Shown: piece after piece, positions 32,938 to 42,357 of the stretch | Layout of the letters: each line of letters begins with the position of its first letter | Position numbering within the stretch: the first letter of the stretch is position 1 | Origin: Pseudalkalibacillus sp. SCS-8 | Lineage (GTDB): Bacteria > Bacillota > Bacilli > Bacillales > Fictibacillaceae | Assembly (NCBI RefSeq): GCF_040126055.1 | Contig: NZ_CP143541.1 | Span: 3,348,001-3,412,000 of the forward strand | DNA: 64,000 nt | Reading direction: 5' to 3' | Made by a program: the position numbers and the translations under genes | The notes under the pieces: generated by a model | What the model saw: only the letters and a program-made list of their open reading frames with translations | The model's database searches: none | Told to the model about the DNA's origin: nothing

Positions 32938-33765
32938 TTATCGGATCGTATTCACAAGTCCCATCATCTGATCTGCCATTGTAACTGCTTTGGCATTCAA
33001 TTGATAGGATCGTTGTGTTGTCAGGAGCTGGGTCATTTCATGGGATACATCCACGTTCGACTGCTCCAGGGCACCTTGCTGGATCACTTCTTGAGGCTGC
33101 TGCAGTTGTGTGATTGCTTGGTCAAGCTGAGTTCCCGGTGCGACACGATACCGATTATCTCCTGATGACTCTAGCAATTGAGGGCGAACCACTTCAACAA
33201 AGGCAAATTGACCAGCATTGACGACGGTTTCATCCGGCATCGTGACCTGTATCTGGCCAGCTTGATTGATGGATATGGAATCAAACCCTGTAGGTACTTC
33301 AATTGGTCCATTTTCACCCAACACGCTTTCGCCGTTCGCAGTCGTCAATTGCATGACGTCTGGATTCCCTTCGACTGGTGCTAGATAAAAAGACCCTTCC
33401 CTTGTATATTCAACGATTTCGTCACCATTTTCAAGGGTTTTTCGAATTTGGAACATGACATTTTCGTCCAAAAGCGCGAAATCCAAGGAACGACCGGTTT
33501 CTGTGACAGATCCTTGCGCCAATTGGAGCATTGTACCGGTCACGCGTGAGCCATTCCCGAACCGCACATGTTCAGGCGTCAGCCTTCCACTTTCTGGTCC
33601 TTCTTTCGCCTGACTTTTAACCTCTTGATAGAGAAGATCTGAAAATTGGACATTTCTACTTTTGAAGCCATATGTATTACTGTTCGATAGATTATGTGAA
33701 ATCGTGTCCATCTTACGTTGAAGCTGTCCCATTGATACTGAAGCGGTGATCATCGATCGATTCAT
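32938..33765 (-). CDS. flhP: Flagellar hook-basal body rod protein FlhP
   Basis: The 275-residue protein belongs to the FlgG/FlgE group of rod and hook proteins. The N-terminal SNNLSNSNTYGFKSRN-type motif appears as SHNLSNSNTYGFKS, and the C terminus has VDVSHEMTQLLTTQRSYQLNAKAV. It lies 28 bases after flhO with which it forms the distal rod in B. subtilis. Its location beside mbl and epuA fits the known gene order. Confidence 0.9.
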   Translation of the reverse strand: MNRSMITASVSMGQLQRKMDTISHNLSNSNTYGFKSRNVQFSDLLYQEVKSQAKEGPESGRLTPEHVRFGNGSRVTGTMLQLAQGSVTETGRSLDFALLDENVMFQIRKTLENGDEIVEYTREGSFYLAPVEGNPDVMQLTTANGESVLGENGPIEVPTGFDSISINQAGQIQVTMPDETVVNAGQFAFVEVVRPQLLESSGDNRYRVAPGTQLDQAITQLQQPQEVIQQGALEQSNVDVSHEMTQLLTTQRSYQLNAKAVTMADQMMGLVNTIR

Positions 33766-33793
33766 CTCATTACCCCCTGAAATCCGCTCGATT

Positions 33794-34615
33794 TTAGCCT
33801 AAGCGGCCAATTTCATTCGAAGATTTTTCCATCGTCCGGTCATACGCTTGCAAAACTTTTTGGTTCGCTTCGAACGTGCGATACGCACTCAGCATCTCGA
33901 CCATCGTTTGTTCGACATCCACATTCGAACGTTCAACGAACCCTTGCTTCAATTGATAGGAGACATTCGGATCGTCCGTTGCCGGAACAAGCCCGTCTTC
34001 CTCTTCCAAACGGAAAAGACCGTTGCCTTCTTTCATTAATAGATTCGGATTTTGAACGAGACCGACGTTCATCTGTACACCCGTCTCTCGGATAACACCA
34101 TTCGAGTCCATTGTAAATTCTGTACCTTCTATTTGGATTGGATCACCATTTGTATCAAGTACAAAGTCTCCATTTGCAGTTACTAGATTTCCTGCTTCAT
34201 CGAGAGAAAAGTTCCCATTCCGGGTCAAGCGGACTTCTCCTTGCCCATTTTGAACCGTGAAAAACAGAGCACCCTCTGCCCCTGATTCTTCATCTGTCGG
34301 CACTGCGCCTTGCAGTAGGGCAATGTCCAGGTTGTTACCTGTTTCTTGTAAGTCACCTTGTCGGAAGGCTGGAACCGCTTCTTGCATATAAACAGCAGTC
34401 GCAAGCGTTCCAAGTTGATTTTTCGTAGGTATGGTCTTGCCTCCAACTTCCTTTCCGCCCAACTGACTTAAGAGCATTTGAGGGAAGGCGTGAAGGGAGG
34501 CCTGGTCAGCCTTGAAACCGGGTGTATTGGCATTTGCTAGATTGTTCGTCAATAGATCCTGGCGTCGTTGCTGCGCAACCATTCCGGAAGCTGCTGTGTA
34601 AAAACCACGAAACAT
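33794..34615 (-). CDS. flhO: Flagellar hook-basal body rod protein FlhO
   Basis: The 273-residue rod protein has the N-terminal motif LTNNLANANTPGFKAD and the C-terminal VDVEQTMVEMLSAYRTFEANQKVLQAYD. It is exported through the flagellar apparatus and pairs with FlhP. The gene lies between mbl and flhP, separated from mbl by about 95 bp that may carry a promoter. A signal peptide is not expected for this export route. Confidence 0.9.
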   Translation of the reverse strand: MFRGFYTAASGMVAQQRRQDLLTNNLANANTPGFKADQASLHAFPQMLLSQLGGKEVGGKTIPTKNQLGTLATAVYMQEAVPAFRQGDLQETGNNLDIALLQGAVPTDEESGAEGALFFTVQNGQGEVRLTRNGNFSLDEAGNLVTANGDFVLDTNGDPIQIEGTEFTMDSNGVIRETGVQMNVGLVQNPNLLMKEGNGLFRLEEEDGLVPATDDPNVSYQLKQGFVERSNVDVEQTMVEMLSAYRTFEANQKVLQAYDRTMEKSSNEIGRLG

Positions 34616-34710
34616 GCTGCTCTCCTCCTACTTTTTTTACGTTACTACTTCTATCAAATAAAACTTGTCCACTTTTTAAAAAATGATAGATTCAAGACAT
34701 ACTTTTGGGT

Positions 34711-35706
34711 TTAACGAGCTGCTGGCAATCTGTCGATGTGCTCAAGCATCAACCCTGTTCCACGTGCTACGCAAGTCATCGGATCATCCGCAATATGGAC
34801 AGGAACCTTCAATTCCTCAGACAACAATTGATCGATTCCATGTAAAAGCGCTCCTCCACCTGTGAGGATGATTCCTCTGTCAATGATGTCAGCAGAAAGT
34901 TCTGGAGGAGTTTTCTCCAACACGCTCTTGGCAGTCAATACGACTGAGTAAATGGACTCTCTCAATGCCTCTTCGATTTCAGCAGAACGAACCGTGATAT
35001 TTTTCGGGAGCCCACTTACCATGTCGCGACCTCGGATATCCATTTCTTCGTTCCGAGCCCCTGGAAAGACCGTTGCGACTTGCACCTTGATGTCTTCTGA
35101 AGTTCGTTCACCGATCAAGAGCTTATATTTTTGTTTGATGTAAGCGAGAATGTCTTGATCGAACTTGTCCCCTGCGACTTTAATCGAAGAGGCGGTGACG
35201 ATATCGCCCAAGGATAATACGGCAACATCTGTTGTTCCACCGCCTATGTCAATGACCATGTTACCGTAAGGCTGAATAATATCCATGCCTGCTCCAACTG
35301 CGGCTACTTTCGGCTCTTCTTCAAGGAATACTTGTTTCGCACCACTTTTCTGAGCCGCTTCACGGATGGCTTTTTGTTCGACTGTCGTAATGTTCGTAGG
35401 TGTACAGATCAAGATTCTAGGCTTACCGATCAGCCCCCTTACATCAATCTTATCCAAGAAATATTTCAGCATCGCTTCGGTCGTTTCGAAATCAGCGATG
35501 ACACCGTCTTTAAGTGGTCTTATAGCAACGATATTTCCAGGAGTCCGGCCTACCATTTTACGAGCCACTTCACCGACACCCAAAACACGATTGGTGTTTT
35601 TATCAATTGCGACGACTGATGGCTCGTCGAGGACAATCCCCCGTCCTTTTACGTAAATGAGCACATTGGCTGTACCCAGATCAATACCCACATCCCTTGA
35701 AAACAC
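34711..35706 (-). CDS. mbl: MreB-like rod-shape protein Mbl
   Basis: The 331-residue actin homologue forms short membrane-bound filaments that guide side-wall synthesis and keep the rod shape. Actin-fold motifs are GIDLGTANVLIYVKGRG, IDIGGGTTDVAVLS and ILTGGGALLHG. Mbl rather than MreB is supported by the flhO/flhP neighbours and the usual Mbl beginning FSRDVGIDLG. GTG start with GGGGGAT upstream. Confidence 0.95.
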   Translation of the reverse strand: MFSRDVGIDLGTANVLIYVKGRGIVLDEPSVVAIDKNTNRVLGVGEVARKMVGRTPGNIVAIRPLKDGVIADFETTEAMLKYFLDKIDVRGLIGKPRILICTPTNITTVEQKAIREAAQKSGAKQVFLEEEPKVAAVGAGMDIIQPYGNMVIDIGGGTTDVAVLSLGDIVTASSIKVAGDKFDQDILAYIKQKYKLLIGERTSEDIKVQVATVFPGARNEEMDIRGRDMVSGLPKNITVRSAEIEEALRESIYSVVLTAKSVLEKTPPELSADIIDRGIILTGGGALLHGIDQLLSEELKVPVHIADDPMTCVARGTGLMLEHIDRLPAAR

Positions 35707-35851
35707 TTGAATATCCCCCTATTTCAACTCGTTCTATTAGCTATATCTTTTGTTAAATTTATGTAGTTCATCCATTATATAAGTGTATCACAAGTTGTGT
35801 AGAATAGGGATAAAATTTGTCAAATAATAGTACATATTCTCTACCCAGAAA

Positions 35852-36118
35852 TTAATTGACCACCTTTTCGGTCGATTTTTTGTATTTTTCCCGAGTCGCT
35901 TCTCCTCCTCGGAGATGTCTTACGGACTTGTGGTACTCCAATATCTCTTTGACACTGTTGGCCAGCTCCGGGTTGATTTCAGGTAATCGTTCCGTCAAAT
36001 CCTTGTGGACAGTACTTTTAGAAACACCGAATTCTTTCGCGATCATACGAACGGTTTTTCTTGTCTCCACGATATACCTGCCTATCTTGATGGTTCGTTC
36101 TTTGATGTAATCGTGCAC
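35852..36118 (-). CDS. spoIIID: Sporulation transcriptional regulator SpoIIID
   Basis: The 88-residue DNA-binding protein directs mother-cell gene expression after engulfment, activating and repressing sigma-E and sigma-K genes. The helix-turn-helix is at about residues 22-45 (MIAKEFGVSKSTVHKDL). The protein matches the highly conserved family over its length. GTG start at 36118 with GGCGAG upstream. It lies just before mbl, as in B. subtilis. Confidence 0.95.
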   Translation of the reverse strand: MHDYIKERTIKIGRYIVETRKTVRMIAKEFGVSKSTVHKDLTERLPEINPELANSVKEILEYHKSVRHLRGGEATREKYKKSTEKVVN

Positions 36119-36388
36119 ACCACTCGCCTCCCTAAATTGGATGTAAGAGGTGCGAAATGAGACTTCAATATCTAGGCTGCGACATGTTAAATTGTCATCT
36201 TTCCATTACGAATGTAATGACTGCTAAGCTCGCACGCAGCTTTACTTAGACTTCTCATCGCGTTCCCCTAATGTTCGTTTTGTAACATTTTATTATTGCA
36301 TTTGGGGTTATATACCTAAAAGTCAAGTGGGACAAGGGAATTTGTTTACTTTTTAGGAATAGCGGTGCTGCACCGCGTTATTTCAGAG
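36119..36388. other. Intergenic region upstream of spoIIID, no gene seen
   Basis: AT-rich with no supported coding frame. It must hold the spoIIID promoter, but I could not settle a sigma-E type box. Weak inverted similarity exists between ATGAGACTTC-like text near 36158 and the GAAGTCTAAGTAAAGCTGCG-like text (minus strand) near 36240. Confidence 0.4.
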
Positions 36389-36651
36389 GTGTCAGGCACC
36401 GAAATTGATTCGGTGCCTGACACTTTTTTGGAAGCCTCTTGTGGTGTGGGGTGGCTGAAAGTGTCAGACACTTCAGAAGAACTTTGATATAGCAGGCTCC
36501 TTTTGAAGTGTCTGACACCTCAACAGAAGCCGCTCCACTGTAGGCTTCCTCGAAGGTGCCTGACACCGCTGTAGAACCCCCTCCACTGCAGGCTTCCTCG
36601 AAAGTGCCTGACACTTCCCAACACACTTCCCAACACACTTCCCAACACCTC
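36389..36651. repeat. REP-like palindrome cluster E plus 12-bp tandem repeat
   Basis: It opens with a perfect 15-bp inverted repeat, GTGTCAGGCACCGAA (36389-36403) and its complement (36409-36423), loop ATTGA. Single cores follow near 36461, 36508, 36556 and 36604. The end (36614-36651) is CTTCCCAACACA repeated three times with 12-bp period. The rest of the gap (36652-36815) holds the leader of the ATP-grasp gene. Confidence 0.9.
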
Positions 36652-36815
36652 AGCTCTGCCTTTCCTCTGAATTGCGACAGGGTGGTGTAAATGTTTTTGA
36701 TTTCCTGGTTTTTTCGACAGTATTAGTGGTTTTATTGCCTTGATATAGGGAATCTTATAGTGTAGTCTGAAAGTGTGTGAATTTTCAAAATAAAAATATG
36801 GGAAGGGGACATTGT

Positions 36816-38246
36816 ATGTTCAAGACGTATGAAACAGAATCGTTCTTTGACGAGATGCTCCAGGAAACAGGAAGGCCGCGAAGTCATTATCAGACCCTTT
36901 ATGATCGATTGTCGGCCCTTCCCGAAGATGAGTTGAAGGTCCGTCATGAGGCTGCTCAGCAGAACTTCCTCAGGCAAGGGATCACGTTCACTGTCTACAA
37001 TGATACGCAAGGGACAGAGCGTACGATTCCATTTGATTTCGTCCCGAACATCATCCCGAAGGATGAGTGGGAGAAGCTCGAGAAAGGGCTGATCCAGCGG
37101 GTCAAAGCGTTGAACCTCTTTTTGGACGATGTATACAACGGACAGCAAATCCTGAAGGATGGCCTCATCCCGCGTGAACTCGTCGTAACCTGCAACCATT
37201 TCTATCCTCAAGTAACAAAGATTAAAGTTCCACGTCGGAATCACATCTTTATGGCTGGAATCGATCTGGTCAAGGATGACAACGGAGAGTTCCGAGTACT
37301 CGAAGACAACCTGCGGAATCCGTCAGGTCTTTCATATGTATTCCAAAATCGTTATGTCATGCGCCACATTTTCCCTGACTTTTTCCAAGACTATGAAGTT
37401 CAGTCTCTTGAAAACCAGTTTTCTCACATCCATGATGCCCTATCATCAATTGCTCCGAACGGTGTCAGCAACCCGAACATCGTGCTTCTCACACCTGGTA
37501 TTTACAACTCTGCTTATTTTGATCATAGTTTCATAGCGCAACAGCTTGGCATCGAGCTCGTCGAAGGCCGGGATCTTCTCGTGCGCGATCGTATCGTTTA
37601 TATGAAAACGACTCGTGGACTGAAACGCGTCGACGTCATCTACCGACGAATTGACGATGACTTCCTCGATCCGCTTGAGTTCAGACCTGATTCCATGCTT
37701 GGCGTATCTGGTCTCATCGATGCGTACAGAGCGGGTAATGTGACGATCAGCAACGGTATCGGTAACGGCGTAGCTGACGACAAAGCGATTTATCATTATG
37801 TTCCGAGCATGATCCGCTATTACCTCGGCGAGGAGCCGATCATCAAGAACGTTGAGACGTACTTTTTACGAGACGAAGAGCAAAGGAAATACGTGCTCGA
37901 AAACCTCGACAAGCTGGTCGTCAAACAAACGGATGGTTCCGGAGGCTACAATCTCCTGATCGGACCTCATGCTTCAGAAGAGGAACGTGAGGCGTACCGT
38001 GTTCAGATCGAGAAAAATCCGGGCAACTACATCGCTCAGCCGATGATCAAGCTTTCCCGTCTCCCTGTTTTTAGAGGGGAAAAATTCGCCGGCTGCCACA
38101 TCGACGTCCGTGCATTCATATTCAACGGCGAGCATCCGCATGTTTTCCCAGGCGGTTTGACCCGGGTTGCGTTGAAGGAAGGCTCAGTCGTCGTCAACTC
38201 TTCTCAAGGCGGCGGTGGAAAAGATACATGGGTGATGACCGAATAA
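36816..38246 (+). CDS. Circularly permuted ATP-grasp protein (DUF404/DUF407)
   Basis: The 476-residue enzyme is of the circularly permuted ATP-grasp group, which likely forms amide or peptide bonds using ATP. Landmarks: FDFVPNIIPKDEW, FRVLEDNLRNPSGLSYV, KQTDGSGGYNLLIGP (a glycine-rich nucleotide loop) and HIDVRAF followed by GGLTRVALKEGS near the end. I start at ATG 36816 with GGAAGGGGAC seven bases before it. It is 15 bases upstream of the alpha-E gene and forms a three-gene operon with it and a transglutaminase. The peptide product is unknown. Confidence 0.88.
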   Translation: MFKTYETESFFDEMLQETGRPRSHYQTLYDRLSALPEDELKVRHEAAQQNFLRQGITFTVYNDTQGTERTIPFDFVPNIIPKDEWEKLEKGLIQRVKALNLFLDDVYNGQQILKDGLIPRELVVTCNHFYPQVTKIKVPRRNHIFMAGIDLVKDDNGEFRVLEDNLRNPSGLSYVFQNRYVMRHIFPDFFQDYEVQSLENQFSHIHDALSSIAPNGVSNPNIVLLTPGIYNSAYFDHSFIAQQLGIELVEGRDLLVRDRIVYMKTTRGLKRVDVIYRRIDDDFLDPLEFRPDSMLGVSGLIDAYRAGNVTISNGIGNGVADDKAIYHYVPSMIRYYLGEEPIIKNVETYFLRDEEQRKYVLENLDKLVVKQTDGSGGYNLLIGPHASEEEREAYRVQIEKNPGNYIAQPMIKLSRLPVFRGEKFAGCHIDVRAFIFNGEHPHVFPGGLTRVALKEGSVVVNSSQGGGGKDTWVMTE

Positions 38247-38261
38247 CAAGGAGGGACAAGC

Positions 38262-39203
38262 ATGCTTAGCAGAGTATCAAATTCACTCTATTGGATGTCA
38301 CGTAACATTGAACGAGCTGAAAATACAGCCCGCTTGATTTCCGTACGGTTGATCGGGAGTATTGAACATAAAGAAAACCATTGGGATGAGCTCATTTCGA
38401 TCATTGGCGCACACGACGATTTCGAGCAGCGCTACGATCGTTACGATGCCAAATCCGTCATGGACTACATGTCTTTTTCAAGCCATAATCCGAACTCGAT
38501 TTTGAATTGTGTAAAATTAGCTCGTGAAGATGCCCGCGCGATTCGCGAAATTATTCCTCAAGAGCTTTGGGAAATGATCAATGCCTTCTATTGGGAAGTA
38601 AAGCAGTACAAGCATGAAGATTGGACGGTCGAGACGATCGATGAATTTTATCAAATGATCATCCGGCAATCGGCCTTGTTCCAGGGAATGGTTGAAGCAA
38701 CGCTATCCTTTGATGAGGCATACCTTTTCATCAAAATGGCCAAGTTCATTGAGCGTGCCGAAAAGACGTCACGGATTCTGAACATCTATTACTATCGTTC
38801 CGAGGATCCGGAGCATAACGATCCATCCCTCTACCGTCACTGGTTTGCGGTTCTCCAATCGGTCAGTGGACACGAGGCGTACTTGAAAAAGCACCACCCG
38901 TTCATCACTGGTGAGCGTGTTATTGAATTTCTGCTTTTTGATGAAGCGTTCCCGCGTTCCATCAACTACTGTCTCGAGCAGGTCTATTCAGTCTTCCAGG
39001 AGCTGGAGAATGGCAAGATCGAGCATTATTCGGAGGACTTGCATGAGCTGATTGCGAAAATGAGGCATAACTTCAAGACGATGTCGGTCATCGACGTACT
39101 AACGGAGGATATCCATCGCTTTTTACAGGAATTCCAGTCGAACTGCTTCCAGCTCGGCCGCTTGATCAATAAAACCTATTACTTAGGAGAAGTCGGTGTA
39201 TGA
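38262..39203 (+). CDS. Alpha-E domain protein (DUF403)
   Basis: The 313-residue helical protein has the alpha-E domain: LYWMSRNIERAENTARLISV at the start, REDARAIREIIPQELWEMIN, and FIKMAKFIERAEKTSRIL. It always accompanies the ATP-grasp partner and may hold or present its substrate. GGAGGG lies before the ATG. Stop overlaps the transglutaminase start by four bases. Confidence 0.88.
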   Translation: MLSRVSNSLYWMSRNIERAENTARLISVRLIGSIEHKENHWDELISIIGAHDDFEQRYDRYDAKSVMDYMSFSSHNPNSILNCVKLAREDARAIREIIPQELWEMINAFYWEVKQYKHEDWTVETIDEFYQMIIRQSALFQGMVEATLSFDEAYLFIKMAKFIERAEKTSRILNIYYYRSEDPEHNDPSLYRHWFAVLQSVSGHEAYLKKHHPFITGERVIEFLLFDEAFPRSINYCLEQVYSVFQELENGKIEHYSEDLHELIAKMRHNFKTMSVIDVLTEDIHRFLQEFQSNCFQLGRLINKTYYLGEVGV

Positions 39204-40078
39204 AATATAGGGTCACCCAGCATACACACTACACATACGAACAGCCAGTGAGTCAGAGCATCAATCAATTCCGTTTGAAGCCGATTGATGACCTGAAACA
39301 AGAGTGCATCTCCTTCAAAAAGGAAATCACCCCAAATGTGCCTTCTTATGTGCACTATGATTACTGGGGGAACCACGTGGAGACGTTCTATGCATGGGAA
39401 GACCATGATGAGCTCTTGCTCGTCACAACCTCAGAGGTCATGATTGATCCTTATGCGTTTAAAGAGGCGTTTTCATTCAGTCCTCAGATGAATGAGGCGT
39501 TGTTTTCAGGGGCATTCCGGCACCAATACGCGGAATTTCTGATGACAACGGACTATACGAAGGTTGCGGATGAAATCTGTGAAGAGGTGACAGCTCCTTT
39601 ATGGGAGGAAGCAGAGAATCCATTTGAATTTGTAAAAGCGGTGAATTCCTACATTTACGATACGTTCACTTATGAACCTGGTACGACGACCGTCAATACG
39701 ACGGCTGCTGAAGCGTTTGAAAATAAAGTGGGTGTCTGTCAGGATTACACGCATCTGATGCTTGCTCTATGTCGTTATCGCGGCATTCCAGCGCGGTATG
39801 TGAGCGGATACTTGTATATCGGAGAAAATTCAGCTATGCGCGGGGATGCTGCGACCCATGCCTGGGTGGAGGTCAAGCTGCCGACAGCTGGTTGGATCGG
39901 GTTTGATCCGACAAACAATGTATTGGCAAAAGATCAGCATATCCGTGTCGCGGTTGGACGCGATTATGGTGATATCGTTCCGCTCAAAGGTGTTTACCAC
40001 GGCGGCATACAGAAGCTTGAAGTGAAAGTCAGCGTACACGCTATTGAAGAAAATGTAACGGTGAAGTCGGAAGTATAG
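39200..40078 (+). CDS. Transglutaminase-like cysteine peptidase family protein
   Basis: The 292-residue protein has an N-terminal bacterial transglutaminase-like domain (about 1-85, HTHYTYEQPVSQSIN) and the catalytic core with Cys in NKVGVCQDYTHLML, His in THAWVEVKLP and Asp in GFDPTNN. All three catalytic residues are present. Translational coupling with the alpha-E gene suggests it cleaves or cross-links the peptide made by the ATP-grasp enzyme. No signal peptide. The operon ends in a terminator. Confidence 0.87.
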   Translation: MKYRVTQHTHYTYEQPVSQSINQFRLKPIDDLKQECISFKKEITPNVPSYVHYDYWGNHVETFYAWEDHDELLLVTTSEVMIDPYAFKEAFSFSPQMNEALFSGAFRHQYAEFLMTTDYTKVADEICEEVTAPLWEEAENPFEFVKAVNSYIYDTFTYEPGTTTVNTTAAEAFENKVGVCQDYTHLMLALCRYRGIPARYVSGYLYIGENSAMRGDAATHAWVEVKLPTAGWIGFDPTNNVLAKDQHIRVAVGRDYGDIVPLKGVYHGGIQKLEVKVSVHAIEENVTVKSEV

Positions 40079-40093
40079 AATTGGTGGGACTTT

Positions 40094-40123
40094 AACGCTC
40101 AGAGTCAGAAGGCTCTGGGCGTT
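40094..40123 (+). terminator. Terminator of the ATP-grasp operon
   Basis: AACGCTCAGAG / CTCTGGGCGTT stem with one G-T pair and an 8-nt loop, followed by TTTTTT. Confidence 0.88.
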
Positions 40124-40147
40124 TTTTGATGGGTAGAGTACCGTACG

Positions 40148-40408
40148 TTAAAACACAAGATGGCCATAAAGGTAGATGAACATTGGGACAGAAGCTCCTA
40201 TAACGTGCAAAAGAATCATGACTTTAAATTTGTTTTTATCACTGGCTTTAAAGTATCCAGCAAGGGACAGGACAATTCCGACAAAGCTTAATACAAGAAT
40301 ACCGATTGATGGTGAGATGCTGAACAGTTCAGGAAAAACGAAAAAGCTTACCGTTAAATTGAATAATAAAATAAGCATGGATACTCTCGATAATAACTTA
40401 ATTTCCAT
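40148..40408 (-). CDS. Small membrane protein with three helices
   Basis: The 86-residue product has hydrophobic segments at about residues 8-25, 31-50 and 62-82. ATG 40408 follows AGGAGG; the ATG at 40444 is too far upstream. No family recognised. It runs against the upstream operon. Confidence 0.6.
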   Translation of the reverse strand: MEIKLLSRVSMLILLFNLTVSFFVFPELFSISPSIGILVLSFVGIVLSLAGYFKASDKNKFKVMILLHVIGASVPMFIYLYGHLVF

Positions 40409-40472
40409 AATATCCCTCCTTTGTTTTAAGCTATCATAACACAAATGATCTGGAAGTAAAGGTAACTAAAAG

Positions 40473-40517
40473 AAACAATCGAGCACGAAGCTTATTCCGC
40501 TTCCTGCTCGATTGTTT
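40473..40517. terminator. Hairpin between convergent/adjacent genes (terminator of DUF1028)
   Basis: Perfect 13-bp arms AAACAATCGAGCA / TGCTCGATTGTTT. The A-run on the plus side becomes a T-rich tail (TTTCTTTTAG) on the minus strand, after the DUF1028 stop. Confidence 0.8.
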
Positions 40518-40526
40518 GTTTATGAA

Positions 40527-41408
40527 TTATTGGTTTTTTTTCATGAATTGGAGGATGTCCAGGTCAATCCAGCCTCGCTTTTGTTCCCGTTCTTCAAAGT
40601 TTTCCTGATGAATAAGGACGCGTAAAGCATCCAGCACCGCATCTTCAGTATGCTCATCACTTCTTTCCAAATATCCGAGCCGCTCAAGCTCAAAGCTGAC
40701 CTGGCTGAAGACGTCCCCTTCAATCTTCACGATGTTGTCTTGATTGGACGGTGAAAAATAAAGCTGATGAAGATCATGGAGGCGAATCAGCTCCGAAATC
40801 GGCTCAGGATGATCGTCCACCCGGAGGTCAATCGCGCGGTCGTTATAGCCGCCGTAACCTCCCTTTTCTTTTACGACTAAAAGAGCTGCCGATTGTTTTC
40901 CACGGCTGTCTCCACCAGCATGTTGACCGGCATTAAGTGCAGTAAGGAGACGCTCAGCAAGTGTCCCTTCCGTATTCTCAAACGTGACAGCCATTTGGTC
41001 GATCGTCTCTTGATTCACAAGGATATTTCCTTGCGCAGCGTAGTTTGGACCCGTTCTTCCGCCAGCCCACTCGTAGCATTCCGACCCTGTAAAGGTCGCA
41101 GCCTGACCGTTCGCATCTACGATTCCGACCTGACGCAGCTCCCTTTTTTCATCCTTCTCAGTTAGAAGCCTCACTGTCTCCTCAGCAGATTTACCGGACG
41201 CCATATGCTCGAGCCCCTTCGGACCGTAAGAGGTGTTCGCAAAGGATTGCGTCGCAACTGCCCCCACTCCTGCTCTCGCCCAAGGCACGACAGAGCCTAC
41301 ACCGATGAACTTCGATTGAACCGCTATACCATGCTCTTCCGTTTCGGGATCATAACCAACGATCGAAAACGTAGCCACTAAATCATTCGGAATCTTAGCT
41401 GTGTACAT
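40527..41408 (-). CDS. DUF1028 family protein (Ntn-hydrolase-like)
   Basis: The 293-residue protein matches DUF1028: TFSIVGYDPETEEHGIAVQSKF, VGSVVPWARAGVGAVATQS, TYGPKGLEHM-like SYGPKGLEHM and VDANGQAATFTG. The fold is predicted to be related to Ntn hydrolases; the reaction is not settled. Start has GGGAG upstream. Monocistronic. Confidence 0.85.
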   Translation of the reverse strand: MYTAKIPNDLVATFSIVGYDPETEEHGIAVQSKFIGVGSVVPWARAGVGAVATQSFANTSYGPKGLEHMASGKSAEETVRLLTEKDEKRELRQVGIVDANGQAATFTGSECYEWAGGRTGPNYAAQGNILVNQETIDQMAVTFENTEGTLAERLLTALNAGQHAGGDSRGKQSAALLVVKEKGGYGGYNDRAIDLRVDDHPEPISELIRLHDLHQLYFSPSNQDNIVKIEGDVFSQVSFELERLGYLERSDEHTEDAVLDALRVLIHQENFEEREQKRGWIDLDILQFMKKNQ

Positions 41409-41489
41409 TTCGACAACTCTCCCTCCTTAACTTACTCACATATTCTTGACACCAACCCCATTCCCCTTCTTTCGATCTTTTAAGCAGTG

Positions 41490-41660
41490 CAGAAGTGTCG
41501 AAGTGCCAGGTACTTTCAGAGAAGCCTTGGTATAACTGGGACCTGAGATGGTGTCTGACACTTTTTTAGAACCCTTGGTACGACTGGAGTGACAAAAAGT
41601 GTCAGACACCTCCCACAAACCCTACTCCACCAAGGGTTCATTTTCGGTGCCTGACACTTC
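41490..41660. repeat. REP-like palindrome cluster F
   Basis: One degenerate core near 41500 (AGTGCCAGGTAC), then GTGTCTGACAC near 41551, GTGTCAGACAC near 41600 and an inverted GTGCCTGACAC near 41647, at about 48-bp steps. Lies between the DUF1028 gene and the ABC operon, with no coding region. Confidence 0.85.
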
Positions 41661-41667
41661 AACAAAA

Positions 41668-42357
41668 TCATTCGTATGCTTTGGTCATCCAGTCGACGAT
41701 GCCCATTCCGTTTTCGATGCGGAGTTGTTCGACATTGTGGTGTCCGATGATATCGCCATCTTTAATAGCGATGACCTCATCAAGGACCATTTCAATTTCT
41801 CGAATTTCGTGGGTTGTGATGAGGACAACCTGATTCTCTAAATCCATGAAAGAAAGAAGGCCTTTTACAATTGAATTCCGTGCCATCGGATCGAGTCCTG
41901 ATAGAGGTTCATCCATCAAAATGACTGGAACTTCTCGAGCGAGTGTCAGCACAATTTTCAAACGGCCCCGGTTTCCTTTCGACAGATGTTTCACTTTCAC
42001 ATCCCGGTCGAGTTTCATGTATTCACGTATTTCTTCCGCTTTATCACTATTGAAATCGGCAAACTGTGAGGCCACAAAATCGATTGTCTTTCCGACAGTA
42101 TAAAATTCATAGTATTCATCCAGCTCCGACAGATAGGAGACACGGTCCGCTATACGGCGGGTAACTTTTTCTCCGTTTACTGTGACAGCACCTTTAGTCG
42201 GTTTAGCAAGTCCTGCAATCAGTTTTAAAGTGGTCGATTTACCACTCCCGTTTTCTCCGACAAGCCCTATGATTTTCCCTTTTTCCAGTTCAAGGTTCAC
42301 ATTACGTAACGCGACTTTGGTTAAATATTTCTTCGTTACATTATTCAAATGGATCAT
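41668..42357 (-). CDS. ABC transporter ATP-binding protein (YtrB-like)
   Basis: The 229-residue ATPase has Walker A GENGSGKST, a signature region HLSKGNRGRLKIVLTLAR (degenerate LSGGQ), Walker B VPVILMDEP and a late H-loop TTHE. It would power export or import by the permease encoded two genes upstream. The start codon shares one base with the gntR stop (TAATG), so it is translationally coupled. Transcribed last in the operon permease, gntR, ATPase. Substrate unknown. Confidence 0.9.
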   Translation of the reverse strand: MIHLNNVTKKYLTKVALRNVNLELEKGKIIGLVGENGSGKSTTLKLIAGLAKPTKGAVTVNGEKVTRRIADRVSYLSELDEYYEFYTVGKTIDFVASQFADFNSDKAEEIREYMKLDRDVKVKHLSKGNRGRLKIVLTLAREVPVILMDEPLSGLDPMARNSIVKGLLSFMDLENQVVLITTHEIREIEMVLDEVIAIKDGDIIGHHNVEQLRIENGMGIVDWMTKAYE

